A stretch of DNA of 64,000 nt. Origin: Nocardia grenadensis NBRC 108939 (lineage in GTDB: Bacteria; Actinomycetota; Actinomycetes; Mycobacteriales; Mycobacteriaceae). The notes beneath the pieces are model-generated. The model made no database searches and had not been told where the DNA came from. It saw nothing but the letters and a program-made list of their open reading frames with translations. How positions within the stretch are numbered: position 1 is the stretch's first letter; each line of letters begins with the position of its first letter. Shown here one piece after another: positions 50,129 through 59,775 of the stretch. The stretch lies in contig NZ_BDCJ01000022.1 of assembly GCF_001613445.1 (NCBI RefSeq), positions 62,001-126,000 on the forward strand, written 5' to 3'. A program made the translations under genes and the position numbers.

Positions 50129-50413
50129 GTGCCTCTTTTCGCTGTTCACTACACCTATTCCGAAGCGACCGCCCCCGCTCGGGACACGCATCGCCCGCGC
50201 CACCGGGCGTGGCTGTCCGACCGGCTCGCCGAGGGCGCGCTGGTGAGCAGCGGACCGTACCCGGACGGTTCGGGCGCCCTGCTGCTGTTTCGCGCGGCCG
50301 ACGCCGCGGCCCTGGACGAGCTACTGGCCCAGGATCCATTCGCGCAGGAGAAGCTGATCGACGGCGTGCGGGCGGTCGAATGGCGGCCCGCGCTCGGCGC
50401 GTTCGCCGACTGA
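50129..50413 (+). CDS. YciI family protein
   Basis: This 94-residue ferredoxin-like protein of the YciI family has the conserved His of RPRHRAWLSDRLAEG near residue 25 and Asp in AQDPF. Some relatives have weak hydrolase or dehalogenase-like functions, but most are uncharacterised. The GTG start gives VPLFAVHYTY, the usual first strand. It lies 75 bp after the argA-like gene on the same strand and is convergent with terC. Confidence 0.85.
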   Translation: MPLFAVHYTYSEATAPARDTHRPRHRAWLSDRLAEGALVSSGPYPDGSGALLLFRAADAAALDELLAQDPFAQEKLIDGVRAVEWRPALGAFAD

Positions 50414-50457
50414 GCAGTACCGCGTCCCGGCCGGGCGTCGGCCGGGACGCATCGGCT

Positions 50458-51462
50458 CTATTCGCCCGGACCGGCGGCCGACTTCGGCCGGGACTGCCCA
50501 CGGGTGCGCAGCAGGCTGGCGACGGTCGCGACGACCAGGATGCCGAGGATCACCGACAGCGACAGTGCGGTGGAGATCTCCGGGACGCTCACGTGCTCGC
50601 CGCCGTTGATGAACGGCAGGTTGTTCTCATGCAACGCGTGCAGTATCAGTTTGACACCGATGAAGGCCAGGATGGCCGCCAGACCGTAGGACAGGTAGAC
50701 CAGCCGGTCCAGCAGGCCGCCGATCAGGAAGAAGAGCTGCCGCAACCCCATCAGCGCGAACGCGTTCGCGGTGAACACGATGTAGGGCTCCTCGGTGAGG
50801 CCGTAGATGGCCGGAATCGAGTCGAGCGCGAACAGTAGATCGGCGAAGCCGATGGCCACCAGGGCGAGCAGCATCGGTGTGAGCGCGCGCCGGCCGTCGA
50901 TCCGGGTCACCAGTTTGTCGCCGTCGTAGGTCTCGGTGGTCGGCACGAAGCGCTTGATGAGCGCGACGATCCGGCTGTCGCGTTTCTGTTCCTCTTCTAC
51001 CTCGTGGCCGCTCTCCTTCAGGAGTTTGGCCGCGGTGTAGACCAGGAAGAATCCGAACAGGTAGAACACCCAGCTGAAGGCGCTGATGGCGGCGGCGCCC
51101 ACCGCGATGAAGACACCGCGCATGACCAGGGCCACCACGATGCCGATGAGGAGCACCTTCTGCTGGTAGATCCGGGGCACCGCGAAGGTGGACATGATGA
51201 TCAGGAAGATGAACAGGTTGTCGACCGAGAGCGCTTTCTCGGTGACGAAACCGGCGTAGTACTCGCCGGCGAAGGTGCCGCCCCATTTCCAGGCGATCAC
51301 CCCGCCGAAGGCCAGGGCCAGCCCGATGTACACCGCGGACCAGAAGCCGGACTCGCGGAAGGTCGGTTCGTGCGGGGTGCGCACATGGGCGAAGAAGTCG
51401 AAGACGAACAACCCGAGGATCACCAGGATCGTGATTCCCCAGACGAGAGCGGTTACCTGCAT
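50458..51462 (-). CDS. TerC family integral membrane protein
   Basis: This 334-residue protein has about nine membrane helices. The TerC signatures are ALSVDNLFIFLIIMSTF (helix 3) and DLLFALDSIPAIYGL, with paired acidic residues within the membrane. TerC/Alx proteins export manganese or assist metalation of secreted enzymes, and were first found with tellurite resistance. A hydrophilic loop rich in Lys/Glu lies near 150-190. No ykoY-type riboswitch was recognised upstream. Confidence 0.9.
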   Translation of the reverse strand: MQVTALVWGITILVILGLFVFDFFAHVRTPHEPTFRESGFWSAVYIGLALAFGGVIAWKWGGTFAGEYYAGFVTEKALSVDNLFIFLIIMSTFAVPRIYQQKVLLIGIVVALVMRGVFIAVGAAAISAFSWVFYLFGFFLVYTAAKLLKESGHEVEEEQKRDSRIVALIKRFVPTTETYDGDKLVTRIDGRRALTPMLLALVAIGFADLLFALDSIPAIYGLTEEPYIVFTANAFALMGLRQLFFLIGGLLDRLVYLSYGLAAILAFIGVKLILHALHENNLPFINGGEHVSVPEISTALSLSVILGILVVATVASLLRTRGQSRPKSAAGPGE

Positions 51463-51589
51463 ACGGTGATCCGTTCAGCGGTGCGAGTCATGCCACCAAT
51501 AATGCCCGATATGCCCGTTTCGGCCGACTTGCGGGGTGGTTGCCCGCCATCGTCGCATATCGGCTCCCCGGCCACCGGCAGCACGCCGG

Positions 51590-54211
51590 TCAGCCCGCAT
51601 CCGGTGCCGGTGGCTCCTCGCCGCCACCGCCCCGGATCGACCACAGTAGGCCGTCGAGTTCGTCGGGTTTGATCAGCACATCGCGCGCCTTGGAACCTTC
51701 GCTCGGCCCCACCACGCCCCGGGTCTCCATCAGGTCCATCAAACGGCCCGCCTTCGCGAACCCCACCCGCAATTTGCGCTGCAGCATGGATGTGGACCCG
51801 AACTGCGAGGTGACCACCAGTTCCACCGCCTGCAGGAAGACATCGAGATCGTCGCCGATATCGGGGTCGACATCCTTCTTCTCCCCGGCCTTGGCCGCGG
51901 TGACGCCCTCGGTGTAATCCGGTTCGGCCTGGTTCTTGGTGAACTCGACGACCCCGTGGATCTCCTCATCGCTGATGAAGGCGCCCTGCAACCGGGTCGG
52001 TTTACCGGCACCCATCGGCAGGAAGAGACCGTCGCCCATCCCGATGAGTTTCTCGGCGCCGGGCTGATCGAGGATAACGCGGGAATCGGTGAGCGAGGAG
52101 GTCGCGAACGCCAGCCGGGACGGCACATTGGTCTTGATCAGGCCGGTCACCACATCCACCGATGGCCGTTGGGTGGCCAGCACCAGATGGATACCGGCGG
52201 CGCGGGCCTTCTGGGTGATCCGGACGATGGCGTCCTCGACATCGCGGGGCGCGGTCATCATCAGATCGGCGAGTTCGTCGACGATGGCCAGAATGTAGGG
52301 ATAGGGCCGGTACACCCGTTCGCTGCCCAGCGGCGTGGTGATGGCGCCGGATTTCACCTTGCGGTTGAAATCGTCGATATGGCGGACCTTGCTGGCCTGC
52401 ATGTCCTGATACCGCTGTTCCATCTCCTCCACCAGCCAGGCCAGCGCGGCGGCGGCCTTCTTCGGCTGGGTGATGATGGGCGTGATCAGATGCGGGATCC
52501 CCTCGTAGGGGGTCAGTTCCACCATCTTCGGGTCGATCAGGATCATCCGGACCTCGTCCGGGGTGGCCCGCTGCAACAGCGACACCAGCATCGAGTTCAC
52601 GAAACTCGACTTACCGGAACCGGTGGAACCCGCGACCAGCAGATGCGGCATCTTGGCCAGATTGGCCGAGACGAACTCGCCCTCGATGTTCTTGCCGAGG
52701 CCGATGACCAGCGGATGGTGATCATTGCGGGTGGCCGGCGCGGTGAGCACGTCGGCGAGGCGGACCAACTCCCGGTCGGCATTGGGCACCTCGATACCGA
52801 CGGCGGATTTCCCGGGGATCGGCGCGAGCAGGCGTACGTTCTCGGTCGCCACGGCGTAGGCGATATTGCGGGTCAGCGCGGTGATCTTCTCGACCTTCAC
52901 GCCGGGCCCGAGTTCCACCTCGTACCGGGTGACGGTCGGGCCCCGGACGAACCCGGTGACCGCGGCATCGATCTTGAACTGCACCAGCACCTCGGTGATC
53001 GCCTCGATCATCGATTCGTTGGCGGCGCTGCGTTTCCGGGGCGGGTCACCTTCGACCAGCAAATCGATCGGCGGCAGCGTGTAATCACCCTCGGTGACCC
53101 GGTCGGTGACGAACTCCGGTTCAGGAGGCGGCGGCGGGGTCTGATCGACCACCGCGGGCGCGGCGGATTTGCGCTTCTTGCGCTTTGCGGGTTGTTCGCC
53201 GTCCGGGGCACCGGTGATCGGTTTGGCGTCCCGCAGGGGTGGCTCGGAGGCGGATCCCGCGAATTCGTCGGCCGGGTAGTTCTCGGCGGGAGCACGGCCG
53301 CGGCGGCGAGACCTGGTGGGTGCCTCCCCGGCATCGGTCTCGTACTCGTCGACCGGGTCGTAGCCGTCCCGGTAGTCCGCCTCGCCCTCGTAACCGGGGG
53401 CGCCGAAGAACTCACGGAGCCGCTGTGGCGCCTCGCGCACCGTCGTGCCGGTCACCAGCAGTACACCGAACACCATCGCGAGCAGCAGTATCGGCACCGA
53501 TAGCCAGGCGGTGAAGCCATCGGTCACCGGACCGCCGATGACGAATCCCACGAACCCGGCCCCATCGGCACGCCCGGCCGCGTCGGTGGGACCGCCGTCG
53601 GCGATATGCCACAGCCCGAGCAACGGTAAGCCGATCAGCAGACCGCCCAGCACCAGCCGCGGCCGGATCTCCGGGTGGGGTTCGGTACGCATGAGCACCA
53701 CCGCGATACCGGAGGCGACGAACGGCAGCAGTGCCGAGGCCGACCCGGTGAACGCGCGAATGACCGCGTCCACCGCGCGCCCGATCGGCCCACCGGCGGA
53801 CAACCAGACAGCGGCCGCGATCACCGCGCTGAGCGCGATCAGACCGAGCGCGACCCCGTCGCGCCGATGGCCGTGCTCGATCTCGCCGGCCCGGCTGATG
53901 GCCCGGGTGGTGGCGCCCAGTCCCCGGGCGGCCATGGTCCAGCCGCCGCCCACCATCCGGCCGAACACCGCCAGCGGCGCCGTATCGGAGCGTCGGGCGG
54001 CGGGCCGGCGCGCCGCGGGGCGGCGGGGACGGGCGCCGGCAGCCGGGCGCGCGGCCGCCTTACGGGTGGTTCTACGAGCCGGACCCTGGGCCGCGGCCGC
54101 GCCGGCCGCGCCGCGTGTACTACCCGAACGAGAACGCGCCGCGGTGGTCCGCCCCCGAGCCGATCCCGCCCGCGCACCAGGTGTGGTTGTGCCGCGGGAC
54201 TTACCTGCCAT
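51590..54211 (-). CDS. ftsK: DNA translocase FtsK
   Basis: The protein has 873 residues. An unusually basic Ala/Arg/Thr-rich N-terminal tail (1-75) is followed by four or five membrane helices (about 120-265). An acidic/Pro-rich linker (270-385) leads to the FtsK alpha, beta and gamma domains. Walker A is VAGSTGSGKSSFV, Walker B is ILAIVDELADLMM, and the C-terminal winged-helix gamma domain (LVVTSQFGSTSMLQRKLRVG) reads KOPS motifs. FtsK pumps the chromosome through the division septum. The linker is shorter than in E. coli, as usual for actinobacteria. Confidence 0.97.
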   Translation of the reverse strand: MAGKSRGTTTPGARAGSARGRTTAARSRSGSTRGAAGAAAAQGPARRTTRKAAARPAAGARPRRPAARRPAARRSDTAPLAVFGRMVGGGWTMAARGLGATTRAISRAGEIEHGHRRDGVALGLIALSAVIAAAVWLSAGGPIGRAVDAVIRAFTGSASALLPFVASGIAVVLMRTEPHPEIRPRLVLGGLLIGLPLLGLWHIADGGPTDAAGRADGAGFVGFVIGGPVTDGFTAWLSVPILLLAMVFGVLLVTGTTVREAPQRLREFFGAPGYEGEADYRDGYDPVDEYETDAGEAPTRSRRRGRAPAENYPADEFAGSASEPPLRDAKPITGAPDGEQPAKRKKRKSAAPAVVDQTPPPPPEPEFVTDRVTEGDYTLPPIDLLVEGDPPRKRSAANESMIEAITEVLVQFKIDAAVTGFVRGPTVTRYEVELGPGVKVEKITALTRNIAYAVATENVRLLAPIPGKSAVGIEVPNADRELVRLADVLTAPATRNDHHPLVIGLGKNIEGEFVSANLAKMPHLLVAGSTGSGKSSFVNSMLVSLLQRATPDEVRMILIDPKMVELTPYEGIPHLITPIITQPKKAAAALAWLVEEMEQRYQDMQASKVRHIDDFNRKVKSGAITTPLGSERVYRPYPYILAIVDELADLMMTAPRDVEDAIVRITQKARAAGIHLVLATQRPSVDVVTGLIKTNVPSRLAFATSSLTDSRVILDQPGAEKLIGMGDGLFLPMGAGKPTRLQGAFISDEEIHGVVEFTKNQAEPDYTEGVTAAKAGEKKDVDPDIGDDLDVFLQAVELVVTSQFGSTSMLQRKLRVGFAKAGRLMDLMETRGVVGPSEGSKARDVLIKPDELDGLLWSIRGGGGEEPPAPDAG

Positions 54212-54427
54212 GGCCTCAGGCTAGCCGCAACAACCCCAACCGGACCATCCGCAACACTGGTTACCGCCGCCCCGGCGGTGTGCGCGGCCGGTTCGCGCCG
54301 CGGTGCGGGCCGGTCGGCGCGGGGTGATCGGCGGCGGCGATTCGCGCCTCGACCGCCGTCGATGCCGGATGCGGTGGACGGGCCGGGCGGTGCTGCGCCA
54401 CCCCGGCCGTTCCTCCGTCGGCGGCGT

Positions 54428-55045
54428 TCAGATGGAGCGGTCGAGTTCGAGTACCTGCCGGACCGCGTCGGGTTCCCCGGCCGTTTCGATCCGGACCTGA
54501 TCGCGCCCGAAGGCGTGCAGCAACAGTTCGGACGGCGCACCGGTCAGCGTCACCACCGGTCCGGTGCCGTCCACGATCCGAGCCCGGTCCCCGCCGGGCG
54601 TCGAGAGCTCCACCGGTACCGGGGATTTCCGATACGCAATCTTCCCCATCCTGCGCACCGTCGCCCACAACCGCTGCTGATCCTCGGCCGGCAGGTCCCG
54701 CGGTTCCCAGCCCGGGCTCGCCCGGCGGACATCCTCGTGATGGACGAACATCTCGCCGAGATTGGCGATCGCGTCCACCGGACGTAGCGGTGACCACCAG
54801 GGTGGTCCGGTACGGATCTTGTCCAGCAGTCGGTCGAAATCCTGCCGGGCCGTCTTGCCCTGCACCTTCTGCAGATAACCGGCGAAGGGACGCAACATGA
54901 TTCCCGGTGCGGCATCGGGCCGTCGCTCCCGGACCACCAGGTGCGCCGCGAGGTCACGTACCGTCCACGCACCACAGAGGGTGGGCGCGTCCGGGCCGGT
55001 GCTCTTCATCGTTTCGACCAATGCACGGCGTTCACGCTGAGCCAT
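54428..55045 (-). CDS. TIGR03085 family metal-binding protein (DinB/MDMPI fold)
   Basis: The protein has 205 residues. The N-terminal four-helix DinB-like domain has metal-binding His in LAAHLVVRERRPD and EMFVHHEDVRRASPGW, matching the actinobacterial TIGR03085 family related to mycothiol-dependent maleylpyruvate isomerases. The C-terminal part (about 135-200) is a beta-rich MDMPI-like C-domain. Thiol-dependent transferase or isomerase activity is possible but unproven. The ATG at 55045 is preferred; a GTG two codons upstream is also possible. It is divergent from the DUF4189 gene. The 216 bp to ftsK contain nothing recognised. Confidence 0.82.
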   Translation of the reverse strand: MAQRERRALVETMKSTGPDAPTLCGAWTVRDLAAHLVVRERRPDAAPGIMLRPFAGYLQKVQGKTARQDFDRLLDKIRTGPPWWSPLRPVDAIANLGEMFVHHEDVRRASPGWEPRDLPAEDQQRLWATVRRMGKIAYRKSPVPVELSTPGGDRARIVDGTGPVVTLTGAPSELLLHAFGRDQVRIETAGEPDAVRQVLELDRSI

Positions 55046-55184
55046 GTTCACACGATGAATCTAGCCGAGACCCAGCCATCGGGGAGGGAACATGTTGCCG
55101 ATCCGGTTGCTCACCGGCAGAGATGCTCTGTACGTTGTCATCGGTCCATAGGGTCGTGGACCGAAAACACAGAGGGGAATACCT

Positions 55185-55568
55185 TTGAAGAAGATTCTCA
55201 CCGTTGCCGCCGTTCTGGTGGCGACCATCGGCTCGATGTTCGTCGCTTCGGTGACGCCGGCGCACGCCCAGTACAGCAGTCACTACGGCGCCATCGCGGT
55301 GTCCCTGTCCACCGGCAACTACGGCTGGTCCTACGACTACGACAGCTACGCCGAGGCCGAATCGGCCGCGGAGAGCAGCTGCGGTGCCGCCGACTGCGTC
55401 GCCAAGATCTCCTGGCGCAACGGATGTGGCGCGCTGGCGGTTTCGGACAACTGGCTGAGCTACGGCTCCGGCGCCACCAAGGCCGCCGCCCGGTCCGAGG
55501 CGCTGGCCAACAACCCGGGCAATGCCTACATCGAGCACTGGAACTGCACTTCCGGCTACGACCTGTGA
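55185..55568 (+). CDS. Secreted DUF4189 protein
   Basis: This 127-residue protein starts with TTG. A signal peptide (MKKILTVAAVLVATIGSMFV, cleavage after PAHA near residue 28) precedes a DUF4189 domain. Typical features are YGAIAVSLSTGNYGWSYDY, repeated small residues and four Cys that could form two disulfides (SSCGAADC, RNGCG, WNCTSG). The family is found in secreted actinobacterial proteins of unknown function. AGAGGGGA precedes the TTG by 6-7 bases and no ATG or GTG is available before the signal peptide. The lipoprotein gene follows at 67 bp. Confidence 0.87.
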   Translation: MKKILTVAAVLVATIGSMFVASVTPAHAQYSSHYGAIAVSLSTGNYGWSYDYDSYAEAESAAESSCGAADCVAKISWRNGCGALAVSDNWLSYGSGATKAAARSEALANNPGNAYIEHWNCTSGYDL

Positions 55569-55635
55569 TCTCGTACCGACCACATCTTCCGGCCGGCGCC
55601 GAACTCGCCGATTACACCGTAGGGGAATCAGAACT

Positions 55636-56196
55636 GTGAAAATTCGACCGATCCGGGTCGTGGCCGCCGCGACGATGGCCGCCGCCGCCCTCACCTTCAC
55701 CGCGTGCTCGTCCACCGAGGACTCCTCGACCGAAGCCGCCGCGACCAGCACCGAGACCGCCGCCGAGTTCGAATCGGGCAAAACCCAGGACGGCCGCGAG
55801 GAGGGCAAGGCGCCGACCACCACACCCGCGCCGAATCTGCCCAAGCCGACGGCCGAGGAACTCAACGACAAGATCAACCGGGCGCTCGACGGCTCGGTCG
55901 GCGAAGACGAGAAGGTGGCCTGGATCGAGGATGCCGAACAGGATCCGCAGCTGGTCGACAAGCTGGTCGAGGCGGCCAAGAAGAACGAGGTCACCGTCAA
56001 GATCACCAATGTCGGCGAACCGGCCGCCGGCAAGGTGACCGCCGATGCCGATGTGACCATCGGCGGCAGCCCGGTGGAGAACGCGACCGTCGATTTCGTG
56101 GCCGAAGGCGATCAGTGGAAGATCGCGCACGGATTCGCCTGCAATATCGTCAAATCCGCACAGCTGGATTCGGCGGCCTGCCAGCCCGACGCCTGA
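55636..56196 (+). CDS. Low-molecular-weight antigen MTB12-like lipoprotein
   Basis: The protein has 186 residues. The GTG start gives a signal peptide with Cys24 in FTACSS as lipid site. A Ser/Thr/Glu-rich linker (25-80) precedes an NTF2-like C-terminal domain (LNDKINRALDGSV, NATVDFVAEGDQWKIAHGF) resembling Mycobacterium MTB12/CFP-2 antigens. Two Cys near the end may pair. It is probably anchored outside the membrane. Function is unknown. It is followed by a strong bidirectional terminator. Confidence 0.85.
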   Translation: MKIRPIRVVAAATMAAAALTFTACSSTEDSSTEAAATSTETAAEFESGKTQDGREEGKAPTTTPAPNLPKPTAEELNDKINRALDGSVGEDEKVAWIEDAEQDPQLVDKLVEAAKKNEVTVKITNVGEPAAGKVTADADVTIGGSPVENATVDFVAEGDQWKIAHGFACNIVKSAQLDSAACQPDA

Positions 56197-56220
56197 GTCG
56201 ACGCAGCTCCACAGAGACGA

Positions 56221-56255
56221 GAAACCGCCGGAGGGCCGAGCCCTCCGGCGGTTTC
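56221..56255. terminator. Bidirectional hairpin terminator
   Basis: GAAACCGCCGGAGGG and CCCTCCGGCGGTTTC form a perfect 15-bp stem with a 5-base loop. It sits between the convergent lipoprotein (ends 56196) and rnj (ends 56266) genes, with TTT/AAA at the stem foot, and can stop transcription from both sides. Confidence 0.85.
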
Positions 56256-56265
56256 GTTCGTGCGG

Positions 56266-58242
56266 CTAGACGCCGATAACGGTCGGCACGATCATCGGGC
56301 GCCGCCGGTAGGTGTCGGCGACCCAGCGGCCGACGATCCGCCGCACACCCTGCGCGATGCGATGGGTATCGGTAACGCCCTCACCGGCCAGCCGCAGCAG
56401 CTCGGCCTCCACCAGCTCCGCCGCCTCCGCCAGCGCGGTCGGATCATCGGAGAACCCGCGCCCGCTGACCTCCGGTGGGCTCACCGCCTTACCGGTGGTC
56501 TCGTCGACGGCCACCGTAATGGCGATGAAACCACCCTCGCCGAGTACCAGCCGGTCCGACAGCGTGGATTCGCCGACATCGCCGACCGACAGGCCGTCCA
56601 CATAGACGTGCCCGACCGGGACGCGGCCGACGATGGAGGCGATTCCATCGACCAGATCCACCACCACACCGTCCTCGGCCAGCACCACCCGCTCCTCGGG
56701 CACGCCGGTGGCGACGGCGAGCGCGGCATTGGCGCGTAGATGCCGCCATTCGCCGTGGACGGGCATGGCGTTGGTCGGCCGAACGGCGTTGTACAGGTAC
56801 AGCAGTTCCCCGGCCGACGCGTGTCCGGAGACGTGCACCTTCGCGTTCTGCTGGGTGATGACGGTGGCGCCGAGACGGGCCAGCCCGTTGACGACCGTGA
56901 ACACCGAGTTCTCGTTACCCGGGATCAGCGAGGAGGCCAACACCACCAGATCGTCGGCGCGGATATGGATCTGTCGGTGGTCACCGCGGGCCATCCGGGA
57001 CAGCGCCGACAGCGGTTCGCCCTGGGAACCGGTGGAGATGAGCACCAGTTTGTCGCCGGGCAGGGTGGCGGCCTGATCGAGATCGACCACGATCCCGTCG
57101 GGCACCGACAGATAGCCAAGATCCTGCGCGATCTGCATATTGCGCACCATGGACCGGCCGACGAAGCACACCCGGCGCCCGTACTTCTGCGCCACGTCCA
57201 CCACCTGCTGGATCCGGTGCACATGGCTGGCGAAGGACGCCACGATCACCCGGTTGCGCGCCTTGCCGATCACGGTGTCCAGGACACCGCCGATCTCGCG
57301 CTCCGGGGTGACGAAACCGGGAACCTCGGCGTTGGTGGAATCGACCAGGAACAGGTCCACGCCCTCGTCGCCGAGGCGGGAGAATCCGGCGAGATCGGTG
57401 AGGCGGCCGTCGAGCGGCAGCTGATCGAGCTTGATGTCCCCGGTGTGCAGCACCGTCCCCGCGGGGGTGCGGATAGCCACCGCGAGGGCATCCGGAATGG
57501 AGTGGTTGACCGCGAAGTATTCGCATTCGAACGGTCCGTGCTCGGTGCGCTCCCCCTCGGTGACCTCGAGCAGCCGCGGATGCAACCGATGCTCCCGGCC
57601 TTTCGCGGCGACCAGCGCGAGGGTGAACTTGGAGCCGATCACGGGGATATCCGGGCGTAGCCGCAGCAGGAACGGCACCGCGCCGATATGGTCCTCGTGT
57701 CCGTGGGTCAGGACCACGGCCACTACATCGTCGATACGATCCTCGATCGGCCGGAAATCGGGCAGGATCAGATCCACACCGGGCTGCTGGTCCTCGGGGA
57801 AGAGCACCCCGCAGTCGACGATCAGCAGTTTGCCGCCGTACTCGAAAACGGTCATATTGCGACCGATTTCGCCGATACCGCCGAGCGCGAAGACCCGCAG
57901 GCCATGCTTCGGGAGTTTCGGGGGCAGCGCGAGCCGGTCCTGGGCGGCGGCCTCCGGAGTAACGGGGGGCGAGGAACGGGCCTGATCGCCGCGGCCGCGG
58001 CCGGACTGCCGGCCCTTCCCGCCGCGACGCGATCGCTGGCCCCGGGCTTCCGGGGCGGCGGTTTCGGTCACGGGCGCGGATTCGGTTGCCACCGTCTCGG
58101 TTTCCCTTTCGACAGTGGGTTCGGCGGGCTCGGCCACCTCGGGCGTAGGTACGGTTTCCTGCTGCGGTTCGGGCGCGGGGGCGGCCGGACCGGCCTCGCG
58201 CCGGGCGGTACGGCGGGGGCGGCGGGCGGCGGGTTCACTCAT
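56266..58242 (-). CDS. rnj: Ribonuclease J
   Basis: The protein has 658 residues. A disordered N-terminal tail of about 105 residues is rich in Pro, Glu and Arg (ending QRSRRGGKGRQSGRGRG). The metallo-beta-lactamase domain follows with THGHEDHIG at about 179-187, then beta-CASP elements (STNAEVPG, SFASHVHRIQ, STGSQGEPLSALSRMA) and a C-terminal domain. It has 5' to 3' exonuclease and endonuclease activity in RNA decay and maturation. The ATG overlaps the dapA stop by 4 bases (ATGA), as for Rv2752c-Rv2753c of M. tuberculosis. Confidence 0.96.
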   Translation of the reverse strand: MSEPAARRPRRTARREAGPAAPAPEPQQETVPTPEVAEPAEPTVERETETVATESAPVTETAAPEARGQRSRRGGKGRQSGRGRGDQARSSPPVTPEAAAQDRLALPPKLPKHGLRVFALGGIGEIGRNMTVFEYGGKLLIVDCGVLFPEDQQPGVDLILPDFRPIEDRIDDVVAVVLTHGHEDHIGAVPFLLRLRPDIPVIGSKFTLALVAAKGREHRLHPRLLEVTEGERTEHGPFECEYFAVNHSIPDALAVAIRTPAGTVLHTGDIKLDQLPLDGRLTDLAGFSRLGDEGVDLFLVDSTNAEVPGFVTPEREIGGVLDTVIGKARNRVIVASFASHVHRIQQVVDVAQKYGRRVCFVGRSMVRNMQIAQDLGYLSVPDGIVVDLDQAATLPGDKLVLISTGSQGEPLSALSRMARGDHRQIHIRADDLVVLASSLIPGNENSVFTVVNGLARLGATVITQQNAKVHVSGHASAGELLYLYNAVRPTNAMPVHGEWRHLRANAALAVATGVPEERVVLAEDGVVVDLVDGIASIVGRVPVGHVYVDGLSVGDVGESTLSDRLVLGEGGFIAITVAVDETTGKAVSPPEVSGRGFSDDPTALAEAAELVEAELLRLAGEGVTDTHRIAQGVRRIVGRWVADTYRRRPMIVPTVIGV

Positions 58243-59147
58243 TCGAGCACCCCGGCGGCCCGCAGATCCGCGGCCAGATCCTCGAGCTGTTCCGGACTGG
58301 GCATGATCTGCGGCAGTCGCGGTTCACCGGCGTCGATACCGAGCAGGCGGAGTCCGCCCTTGGTCATCGCGACACCGCCGAGGCGGGCCATCGCGGCATT
58401 GAGCCACAGCAGACTGGTGTTGATATCACGTGCCCGCACCACATCTCCGGCGCTGAACGCGTCCACCATCTCGCGCAGCCGCTCCGGGACCAGATGCCCG
58501 ATCACACTGATGAAACCGACCGCGCCCATCGCCAGCCACGGCAGGTTCAACATATCGTCGCCGGAGTAGAAGGCCAGATCGGTCTCGGCGATGAGTGCCG
58601 CACCCGCGTTGAGATCACCCTTGGCGTCCTTGACCGCGACGATCCGCGGGTGTTCGGCGAGCCGGCGAATGGTGTCGGAGGCGATCGGAACGACCGAGCG
58701 CGGCGGAATGTCGTACAGGGTGACCGGGAGGTCGGTGGCATCGGCGACCGCGGTGAAATGCGCGTACAGGCCTTCCTGGGTGGGCCGCGAGTAGTAGGGG
58801 GTCACCACCAGCAGGCCGTGCGCGCCCGCGCGCTGGGCGTTGCGCGCCAGTTCGATCGAATGCGCCGTGTCATAGGTGCCGGCGCCGGCGATCACGGTGG
58901 CGCGGTTGCCGACCGCGTCGACGACCGCGCGCAACAGATCCGCCTTCTCCGATTCGGTGGTGGTCGGCGATTCGCCGGTGGTACCGGAGATCGCGAGCAG
59001 GTCGACACCGCGGTCGACCAGACGATGTGCCAGGGAGACGCCGGTGTCTATGTCGAGCTTGCCCTCGGCACTGAAGGGGGTCACCATCGCGACACCTACT
59101 GTGCCGGACGCGCTCAACACCGGGGGCGTCGATTCACCGTTCGTCAT
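58239..59147 (-). CDS. dapA: 4-hydroxy-tetrahydrodipicolinate synthase
   Basis: The protein has 302 residues. This aldolase-class TIM barrel condenses pyruvate with aspartate semialdehyde in the lysine/DAP pathway. GTTGES (55-60), Tyr145 (LYDIPPRS) and the Schiff-base Lys173 (VAVKDAKGD) are all present. The ATG is followed by 15 weakly conserved residues. It is coupled to rnj by a 4-base overlap. With dapF in this window it provides two steps of the diaminopimelate route. Confidence 0.96.
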   Translation of the reverse strand: MTNGESTPPVLSASGTVGVAMVTPFSAEGKLDIDTGVSLAHRLVDRGVDLLAISGTTGESPTTTESEKADLLRAVVDAVGNRATVIAGAGTYDTAHSIELARNAQRAGAHGLLVVTPYYSRPTQEGLYAHFTAVADATDLPVTLYDIPPRSVVPIASDTIRRLAEHPRIVAVKDAKGDLNAGAALIAETDLAFYSGDDMLNLPWLAMGAVGFISVIGHLVPERLREMVDAFSAGDVVRARDINTSLLWLNAAMARLGGVAMTKGGLRLLGIDAGEPRLPQIMPSPEQLEDLAADLRAAGVLE

Positions 59148-59295
59148 GGTCAGAAAGGCTACCCGGTCACCTGGTAGGGCTCGACACCCTCGTCGGTGTT
59201 CGCGGCCGCCGAACCCACCGACGACGGCATGATACCGCCATAACGCCGTCATTTCCCTCCTTGAACGACATCAGAAATGGCGTCACACTGGTGTC

Positions 59296-59748
59296 ATGGA
59301 TCTGACCCGATACACCGTCCGCATCCGCGAGGACCTGGTGGCCGCCGCCGCCCTGGGCGACGAGAAGACGCAGGCCACGGCCGCCGCTCTGGCCGGCGCC
59401 GTGGAGAACTCGGCCCGGCTGGCCCTGCTCTCGGCCCTCACCGAACTCGCCGATACCGTCAGCGCCGAACTGGGCGACCGCACTGTGCGTGTCTCGCTGC
59501 ACGGCACCGAGGCCGATATCGAAGTGCGGCGCGCTCCGGCCGGCGACAATCCGAGCTTCGAGGAGATGACCGGCGATATCAGCCGGGTCACGCTGCGTCT
59601 GGTCGAACAGGTGAAGGCGCGCGCCGAGGAAGCCGCCGCGCAGAGCGGGCAGTCGTTGAACTCCTGGATGTCCGGCGTGGTGTCCGGCGCGCTGCGCGAC
59701 CAGATGCGCGGCGGCTACAGCCACCCCAAACGCGACGAGCAGTCCTAG
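59296..59748 (+). CDS. HicB-like RHH protein, orphan
   Basis: The protein has 150 residues. An N-terminal helical part (VAAAALGDEKTQATAAAL) and a central beta segment (TVRVSLHGTEADIEV) precede a C-terminal ribbon-helix-helix-like region (ISRVTLRLVEQVKARAEEA, GQSLNSWMSGVVSGAL) similar to HicB-family antitoxins. No adjacent toxin gene is visible on either side. It may act as a DNA-binding regulator. It is divergent from dapA, with a 148-bp gap, and convergent with the sensor-kinase operon. The ATG is the first in frame. Confidence 0.75.
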   Translation: MDLTRYTVRIREDLVAAAALGDEKTQATAAALAGAVENSARLALLSALTELADTVSAELGDRTVRVSLHGTEADIEVRRAPAGDNPSFEEMTGDISRVTLRLVEQVKARAEEAAAQSGQSLNSWMSGVVSGALRDQMRGGYSHPKRDEQS

Positions 59749-59775
59749 TCACCGGAAACCGCGGCGTGGCCGGCC

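Noticed and set aside
51463..51589. ykoY/yybP-type manganese riboswitch before terC
   Set aside because: No recognisable conserved loop sequences; only a 127-bp gap to ftsK.
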